A program made the position numbers and the translations under genes. Below are positions 57,351 to 64,000 of a stretch of DNA of 64,000 bases, piece after piece. The DNA comes from Hygrophila difformis (Eukaryota > Streptophyta > Magnoliopsida > Lamiales > Acanthaceae), in assembly GCA_030278955.1 (NCBI GenBank), contig JAOANR010000003.1, forward strand, positions 25,683,227 to 25,747,226, read 5' to 3'. A model generated the notes under the pieces. That model searched no databases. It saw only the letters and a program-made list of their open reading frames with translations, and had not been told where the DNA came from. How positions within the stretch are numbered: the stretch's first letter is position 1; every line of letters begins with the position of its first letter.

Positions 57351-57532
57351 TACAATATTGCAATCTTAAAGACGGAGGTAGTATTTTATTGGCTTTGATT
57401 TTTTTTATTTTCTATTTTTGCTAGAACAACCTATATAGGCTAGATTATGAATAGTGGAAGTTTGTGCCACATAAATTACAAAAACATATTGGCTTTGAAT
57501 ACTTGATGTGTGGTTAAATTACTTAAGTTCGA

Positions 57533-57567
<35 letters not shown>
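57533..57567. repeat. (ATT)n microsatellite
   Basis: About eleven ATT units. The flanks 57384-57849 are otherwise AT-rich non-coding sequence with nothing I can name. Confidence 0.9.
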
Positions 57568-57569
<2 letters not shown>

Positions 57570-57851
57570 GAAAAAAAATAGGCGAAGTGAGAATATTATT
57601 ATACTGTGAACCAAATACGCTAAAAACAAATAATAACACCAACATTTAATTAATTTGTTTTATTTATTTATTGATCCTCAAGACTTTCTGTTCGATTGGA
57701 TTTATTGTAGTCTCGCAGTGACAGTGAGTACTAGAAAAGGGGAAAAAGGATTCTACAGTACGTACATTGCATGATTGCGTATTTGCGTGTCCCTTAGATA
57801 TTTAATTTTGCCAAACTGAATTATTGTAGAAGAATAATTCTTTAAATGTTA

Positions 57852-58096
57852 CTCCCTCCATTCTTAAATAGTTATTTTTTTCAGCTTACTTTTTAATAAC
57901 TAAAATTTATATTAATTAATTCATAAATTCTATTTTTACTCACTCTGTCGTAATAAATGTCAAGAAATAATATTTATATAAAATAAAGAGTAATATTGTA
58001 AAAACATAGCATAATTATCTACAACTACATGCAAATAATAACTATTTTGAAACACTTTTTAATCTAAAAAAAACTACTAAATCAAAACGGATGTAG
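57852..58096. mobile_element. Stowaway-like MITE (245 bp)
   Basis: TA at 57850-57851 and 58097-58098. Left end CTCCCTCCATTCTTAAATAG; right end in reverse CTACATCCGTTTTGATTTAG. Confidence 0.75.
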
Positions 58097-58411
58097 TATA
58101 TTTTGGAGTACATGAATTGCTGTCAATAATTAATTGGCTATTTAGTGAGATTCATGAAGTATATTTGCATCTTGGGCTCCTCCCACGTATCCCATTACCA
58201 TAGTATCTTAGTTTACTTATATATATATATACTAAAATGGCTTTGGTTAGGGTGCTGAAACATCCAAGCCATTGATGAAATATTGAAATCAATGGCGAAG
58301 ATTAATACAAATGGTACTATTGTAATTTCAATAAAATCCAAATAATCTCTATTCATTTTTCTCTATTCTCATTCTCATACTTCTCTCTACCTCATAATCT
58401 ACTTTTTCTTT

Positions 58412-59660
58412 TTGGAATTTCTAAAATTTGATAGGAATTTTAAATTACTTGTATCGAGTAGGTAAATTTTCATATAAAGAATGTCAAAATCCGAGTTCGT
58501 TTGAGAAAGTTAGAGTCATTTGAAGTTAATTGCGATTTTAAAAAACGTAGCATTTACATTTCAGCGACGGTGGCTTTGCAATTCAGCGATGGGAGCTTTA
58601 CAATTCAGCGACATAGAGCATGTATTTCAGCGACATAGACTATACAACATAATTTTTATGACAATATATCTACTCAACACAAAGAATTTAAATATCCTAC
58701 CAAAATTTAGAAAGTCTAACCAGATAAATATCATATTTTTAAAATAACGAGAATAAGATATCATTTCCTTTGAAAATCTGGTATTTATCAATTTGTAATT
58801 TCAAAATTTTGATAGGATCGAGTAGATAGATTTTCATAGAAAGAATGTGAAAATCCGAGTTTATTTGAGAAAGTTAGAGCCATTTGAAGTTCATTGCGAA
58901 TTTCAGAAACACAGCCTATACATTTCAGCGACGATGGCTATGTAACTCAGCGACGGGGACTTTACAATTCAGAGATGGAGGCTTTACAATTCAGCGACGG
59001 AGGCGTTATAATTTAGCGATATAGCCTATGCATTTCAGCAACGTAGCCAATACAACAAAATTTATGTGACAAACTTCAAATGGCTCTAACTTTCTTAAAT
59101 GACCTCCAATTTGGACGTTCTTTATATGAAAATCTATCTACTCAATGCAAGGAATCTAAATATTCTCTCAGATTTTAGAAAGTCTAAACATATAAATATC
59201 ATATTTTCAAAACAACGAGCATAAGATATCTTTTCTTTTGAAAATCTGGTATTTATCTATTTTTAATTTCCAAAATTTTATGGGAAATTTAGATTCATTT
59301 CATCGAGTAGGTAGATTTTCATATAAAGAACGTCAAAATCCGAGTTCGTTTGAGAAAGTTAGAGCCATTTGAAGTACATTACGATTTCCGAAAACACAGT
59401 CTTTACATTTCAGCGACGATGGCTATGTAATTCAGCGATGGAGCCTTTATAATTCAGCGATGGAGACATTACAATTCAGCGACATAGCCTATGCATTTCA
59501 ACGACGTAGTATATAGAACAAAATTTATATTACAAACTTCAAATGGCTCTAACTTTCTCAAATGAGCTCGGATTTGGACGTTCTTTACATAAAAATTTAT
59601 CTACTTGATGCAAGGAATCTAAATATCCGATCATATTTTAGAAATTCAAAATAGAAAAAT
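58412..59660. repeat. Three tandem units (about 0.4-0.47 kb) with inverted arms and CAGCGAYGG minisatellites
   Basis: Units start near 58412, 58791 and 59257. Each has an arm (CGAGTAGGTAAATTTTCATA ... CCGAGTTCGTTTGAGAAAGT), then a cluster of TTCAGCGACGGAGGCTTTAC words. In units 2 and 3 a reverse-complement copy of the arm follows (CAAATGGCTCTAACTTTCT at about 59073 and 59541). No gene. It may be the interior of a Helitron-like or fold-back element, which I could not prove. Confidence 0.65.
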
Positions 59661-60591
59661 AGCAAATTAAGAGGAATGAAAGACTGACGAGTGAAAGAGA
59701 TGAATAAAGATAATTTCTCTATTATTATGCCATGAATTGTGTCAAAAGATGGCTAACTTATGCAAATTTTTTATATGATCTTTATTTAAGGATAGAAATC
59801 ACTAAATTAATTTTGTGGATGATTTTATAACTAAAGATATAATTATTTATATTTGACTATTCTACCCTTTTATTTTATAGCCATTGGATATTTTTGTATG
59901 GTTGAGATGATTTGTTTTGATGTACTACCATTAACATTGGTAGTACCATAATTTTTCCCTACTAAAATAGTATAAGAGAAGTCTTTTATTCCCAATTTTT
60001 TTTGTTAAAGAGTTAGAAAATGGACTGTGAAAGTTCATGCAATATAAATTACTTCATAAAATTATATAAAAGTACAACGTAAGTGTTGGATTAATAAATA
60101 ATGTAATATAATAATATTGGTAGAATTGACAATCTATGAACTTTGCAAAAGAAAAAAAGACAATCTATGAACATCTAAACATTTTCCATTATAGCTAGGT
60201 GTTGTAAAAGGACCTCTATTCACATCTCCAACTTTCGTAAAATTGATGTTTAGAAAATAGAAGAATTGATCTCTTAATAAATTTTTAGTTCAATCCATTA
60301 GTAAGTATCAAGTATATGTCACAGATTGAATAAACATATTACCACCAAAATGAATACAATTTAAAACCAATATCAGTTTAGCACAAAGCCTAATAAGTTT
60401 ACTCCCAAAATCATACTTTATCCTACACACTTTCCCTTCCCCCTCTCCATTATCAACATTTCTCCTTAGCTTGACTCGCCTTCCCTATCCCATTTCAGAG
60501 TTTCTCCTCGACCCGCCTCGCCTCTCCCCTACGCTTTGTTCCCCCATCCAACTGAGTCGCGTATATTCCAACCACCTTGGACGCTATTCCG
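59661..60591. other. Non-coding AT-rich spacer
   Basis: No supported feature. A CT-rich stretch near 60430-60540 gives short frames that look accidental. Confidence 0.5.
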
Positions 60592-60700
60592 CACTACAAA
60601 AATTTTCACGGAAGGCGATGAAAGGATTTCGTCATCTTGTTCGTCGCCTTGTGCACGAGGCGGCGAAATCTGGCAGACGACGATGTTTTAAGCAATGACA
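60592..60700 (+). mobile_element. Second orphan CACTA-type end
   Basis: CACTACAAAAATTTTCACGG followed by repeated GGCGATGAAA / TTTCGTCATC / TTCGTCGCC words. These are subterminal repeats of a different family from 53457. No matching partner end was found. Confidence 0.5.
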
Positions 60701-61012
60701 TTCATCTTTTTTTCATCCCTTCCTGCAAATTTCTTGTGGTATCTGTGGCCGTCCAATTACTATGTGCCTTCATTGATAGACCTCCGGTGGCATGTGTATC
60801 TAGATCCGCCACTATATAATCCAGCTGCTAAACAACGCATGCTAGTTTAGTAGGTAATTAAGTTTCCAAATTTATTCATAAAAATAAAAATATTTGGGTG
60901 AAAGGTTTTCTGACTCATGTGCGCATGATATTTAAAGATTAAAGAAATTTTTTGGCGAAACAAAGATTAAAGAAATTAGACATAGAAGTTTAGTATATTG
61001 AATTATTTTTAT

Positions 61013-61051
<39 letters not shown>

Positions 61052-61652
61052 GGAGCAATCACTACTTCCTATTTATATTTCAATCTCTTTCTTTCACCAA
61101 AAAGGAGGCAAGATAAAATAGCAACAATACAAACACTAAACAAAGTGACGCAAATTAGCAAGAAAAAAACATGTCGGTGATGCCGTGAGGGTGTGGCGGC
61201 CAATAATTATGGTAGGGATACGTAAGACGAAGCGCTTTAATTTCAACTTTATTTGCCTTCTAATGTTGGCTCAAAATATATAGTATACATGTTGAGTTGA
61301 GATATATGCTCCACTCCTACCAAACATGTAGTACCTAATTAACTTTTTTACTTTATAAATAATTAATGCCCTCATTCAATACTTTTTCTTTTCTTTCCTT
61401 TTTTTTTTTTTTTTTTCCTGTTTGTTCTTTTTCTTCAACATATTGCTTGATGTGTTGAGATCTCATATTTAATAAAACTGTGGATCATCCTTGGTTTATA
61501 TTGGACAGGTCACTCCATTCATTGTCACTCATTGTCATTCATTAATAATGTGTCATTTTATATTTATAGTTACTGAAGTATTAAATTGAGGTTTTAGTTT
61601 ATTTTTTTTCTAAATATTATTTGTTTGATTGGTAGGGTTTAACATATTAATT
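60701..61652. other. Non-coding spacer with (TA)n tract
   Basis: (TA)n at 61018-61047 and a poly-T tract near 61400-61417. No gene. Confidence 0.6.
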
Positions 61653-61700
61653 ATATATATACTAGAATTTTGACCTGCGCTTCGCGGACGGTGTTTTTTC
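61653..61700 (+). mobile_element. Possible Helitron-like 5' end
   Basis: TATATATACTAGAATTTTGA then CCTGCGCTTCGCGG resembles the 5' ends of many plant Helitrons (ACTAG..TTTGACCCGCGC...). No CTRR 3' end with hairpin was identified, so this is tentative. Confidence 0.25.
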
Positions 61701-61736
61701 TTTTTTTTTTCCAAATAAAATCAAGTATTTGTGGTC

Positions 61737-61737
<1 letters not shown>

Positions 61738-61786
<49 letters not shown>
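61738..61786. repeat. (ATT)n microsatellite
   Basis: About sixteen ATT units. The following 61790-62590 is AT-rich non-coding sequence. Confidence 0.9.
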
Positions 61787-62591
61787 TGTGCATAAAGTAA
61801 GCTTTACTTTAAATTCATAGCATAGGCATAGGAAATAATCTGTATCAATTTGATCATAAAATATGGGACAAAATAAATAATCAGTTCATTACCTCGACAT
61901 AATCAACATCAATTTCTATAGGAATATCTTGATCCATCAATTCTAATAAACCAAACTATTCTAAACCATGAGTATGAATCTCCGCAATTTCAATAAGATA
62001 GTAGGAGTAATTGATTCAATTAATTATATTATATAAACCATTACTTAGAAGACCTATAAAATATTAGATTTTAATAGAGTTGAGTATGAATGTTTCGTCA
62101 TGAATTAAAAATTTACAATAAAGAAAGCATTCATAATTAAATCTTAGCCCTATAACTAATTATTAGATTCGAAGAGAGTTGAACAACTATGTTTCTCCAT
62201 GAATTATAATAAACCAATCACTGATCTCAGCCCTAATCTCAAAACCAAATGTAAGATTCAAAGACAGGTGTGCATACTTGTTTCATTGAGGAATCGTGAT
62301 ATACAACATAATAAGATGTCATGAGGCATAGATGATGATGCATATTAAACGTGGATTATAATTCACAATATCCTCTTATAAATTATATGCTAATCAACGG
62401 GGAAGAAGGTCAAAAGATAACGTGTAAGAGTAAATCCTTAGGCAGTAAGAGATAATTGTTCCCAGCAAATAGAATTAGAAACCATGGGCTAAAGAGCTAA
62501 AAATGCATAATCTCAAATATTAAAAGATGATTGAAGTGTAAATTTCAGTAAGACTATCGGAAAACATTAGCTATTACAAAAGTTTATGAGT

Positions 62592-62633
62592 TAATATGTT
62601 ACTATAATTTACGTAATTTATAGTAACATATTA
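62592..62633. repeat. 42-bp near-perfect palindrome
   Basis: TAATATGTTACTATAA and its reverse complement flank a TTACGTAA core; only two symmetric positions fail to pair. It ends 34 bases before the TAGTG terminus. Confidence 0.85.
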
Positions 62634-62639
62634 AAGATG

Positions 62640-62672
62640 ATTGGAGTGTAAATTGTTTTTTTTCTTGTAGTG
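62640..62672 (-). mobile_element. CACTA-type right terminus (TTTCTTGTAGTG)
   Basis: Reverse complement reads CACTACAAGAAAAAAAACAA. The neighbouring TAC does not match the AGT before 53457 or the CCG before 60592, so pairing with either left end is not supported. Confidence 0.45.
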
Positions 62673-62744
62673 TACTCTTTTACACCCATTGCATGCAGAT
62701 ATAGATTGTCTGTTGCATTTGAATGAATAGCTTAAAATAATTTT

Positions 62745-64000
62745 TCAAATGTCATCCGGGTGAAAACGCACAGCCGACCTGGCTTCAAATTGCGCCTTGA
62801 AAAACAGAACCGCCTGTGCTTTGATCTCCCTTGGTTATTCAAATGTAACACCATTAACCTTAATAGCCCCAATGTGGCTCCGCCTCCTATTTAAACCTGT
62901 TACAGCATGAAAAAACCTGGTATTTTGATCCCCTCTTTCACCCAACGAACCCTAGATTTATGGAACCACCTCCTCTCCTCGGCCAGCAATAAACAATTCA
63001 AATCTCTCTTTTTGCCCACCCAAACATCCCTTGCTGTCTCATCACCTCCATGCCCCTGTATACTCTCTTCTAGCTCTCCAATTTCTTCATGCAGCTTTTT
63101 GATCCGCATCTCCAGGTCCTTCCCACTATATCCCTCCCAGCTTTTGATCTTCGATCTTAGTACCTTCAGCCTCCCAAACAAGTGACAGCCCCTCTGTGGC
63201 CGGTCTTCTTCCCACGCATCCCTCTGTGGCCCCTCTGACAGCCTCCCAAATCCTTAAAACCCCTTTCGGCCATCTAATAATTATAGAACTGGAAGGGTTT
63301 GTGGCCCCATTCTTTCCCCCCAACCTCTGAGCTCACCGGGTAGTGATCCTACAAAACCGTCTCACACCTCTTCTGAATGATAACTCCCTCCAAACCAAGC
63401 CAATCCGACGATACCAAAAACCGATCAAGCCTACTCCACGCCCTCCTCCCCCCCCCCCCCCCCCCCCGACCCAAGTAAACAATCCCCCCTCCATCGGCAA
63501 GTCCACAAGCCCCACCCTATCTATAAACTCTCTGAATTCTCTAGCTGACCCTCTATCCTCACTCTCCCCCACATGCTCCCCTTCCCACCCCACCACATTG
63601 AAATCCCCCATCAAACACCAAGACTCCCCATTCCCTGTATGGAATTTCTGAGCCAACCTCTCCCAAAAATCCAATCTTCTCCGCCTATCATTCGGGGCAT
63701 GAATACAAACTAGGTTCAGCTCCACCCTCAGGCCCCTATCATCCCTCTGACCCAGATAAATGACGTTCATGTTCCACCACCCTAAACCTCGCCTGACTAA
63801 TATCCCAAGCTACCAGCAACCCCCCAACACTCCCCATAGCTGGTTGGAAGCAAAAATTGCACCCCGATGATCCCCACAGCCTGTGTACCATTCTATCTCT
63901 AACCACGCTCATCTTGGTTTCCTGAAAACATACTACCCATGGCCTATACTTTTTACACAATCTCATGACCGCCCTCCTCCTCACTCCCCCATTGAGACCC
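62745..64000 (-). pseudogene. L1-type LINE ORF2: endonuclease and linker (minus strand, continues beyond the window)
   Basis: Read from the right edge leftward. MRLCKKYRPWVVCFQETK and GSVGGLLVAWD are the start of an apurinic-type endonuclease. LVCIHAPNDRRRRLDFWERL, SWCLMGDFNVV (the GDFN motif) and FIDRVGLVDLPMEGGLFTW follow. A run of G on this strand (plus-strand C run, 63448-63467) falls where ...FTW is normally followed by a short loop, and the frame shifts there. Next come LKVLRSKIKSWE and ERRWFHKSRVRWVKEG, then in other frames RRSHIGAIKVNGV and AQAVLFFKAQFEA, the linker before reverse transcriptase. The reverse transcriptase itself is missing: the copy stops near 62745. It is not contiguous with the 7734-8172 LINE piece. 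Confidence 0.8.
63448..63467. repeat. Poly-C run inside the LINE
   Basis: About twenty C in a row on the plus strand, probably slippage-expanded or an assembly-sensitive tract. It encodes a glycine run in the LINE frame. Confidence 0.8.

Larger units (their letters stand above)
55266..57381. mobile_element. Outer Stowaway-like MITE interrupted by another element
   Basis: TA duplications at 55264-55265 and 57382-57383. The left end is CTACCTCCCGTCTCC; the right end in reverse reads CTACCTCCGTCTTTAAG. Nearly all of it (55504-57350) is a later insertion; the original element was about 270 bp. Confidence 0.7.

Noticed and set aside
53457..62672. One 9.2-kb CACTA element spanning both CACTACAAG ends
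   Set aside because: The neighbouring triplets (AGT and TAC) do not match and the subterminal repeats differ.
52014..62744. Host genes in the right-hand spacer
   Set aside because: All frames are under about 105 codons, AT-driven, and lack domains or splice-supported extensions. The region is explained by MITEs, repeats and spacer.

Overview
The window is plant nuclear DNA, most likely from a eudicot, and it is almost entirely transposable elements. I find no host gene, tRNA gene, rRNA gene or prokaryotic feature. The diagnosis rests on long terminal repeats (LTRs) with TG...CA ends and 5-bp target duplications, primer sites complementary to plant tRNAs, Ty3/gypsy gag and pol remains, L1-type LINE pieces, MITEs with TA target sites, CACTA ends and AT-rich spacers. 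I cannot name the species.

Left part (1-8172). The 3' end of a large LTR element (copy A) enters from beyond the window: the C-terminus of its ORF, a 1.6-kb 3' UTR and a 3' LTR (1836-7733). A Tekay-like LTR on the minus strand (3281-5880) interrupts that LTR. Copy A ends in a LINE reverse-transcriptase fragment.

Central nest (8173-52013). The oldest layer is a decayed minus-strand Ty3/gypsy Tat-lineage element (E; LTRs around 8.2-35.2 kb and 51.0-52.0 kb). Its pol has two RNase H modules, and an antisense gene with its own TATA box lies behind integrase. A deleted chromovirus (D, minus strand, 8423-34591, duplication GTTTT) sits in E's 3' LTR. Inside D's 5' LTR is a young 17,908-bp element (B, 15806-33713, duplication GTTAT). 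A gag-only chromovirus derivative (C, 42653-50232, duplication CTTGG) interrupts E's gag.

Element B is the most unusual object here. Both LTRs are exactly 4,677 bp and the primer site fits tRNA-Asp. It has no protease, reverse transcriptase or integrase. Instead it carries a gene with its own TATA box, a 14-residue first exon, a 1.5-kb intron and a roughly 1,430-codon second exon broken by one in-frame stop. Arrays of CTGTCGC/GCGACAG words lie directly upstream of both its LTR promoter and its internal promoter. Copy A has the same layout with different words but preserved pairing. A hairpin plus AAATGTGAGGATGTTGA module marks the LTR junction and recurs twice inside B. B presumably depends on another element's enzymes.

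Right part (52014-64000). AT-rich spacer holds MITEs (one nested three deep), orphan CACTA ends, fold-back and tandem repeats, microsatellites, and a minus-strand L1 LINE endonuclease region running off the right edge.
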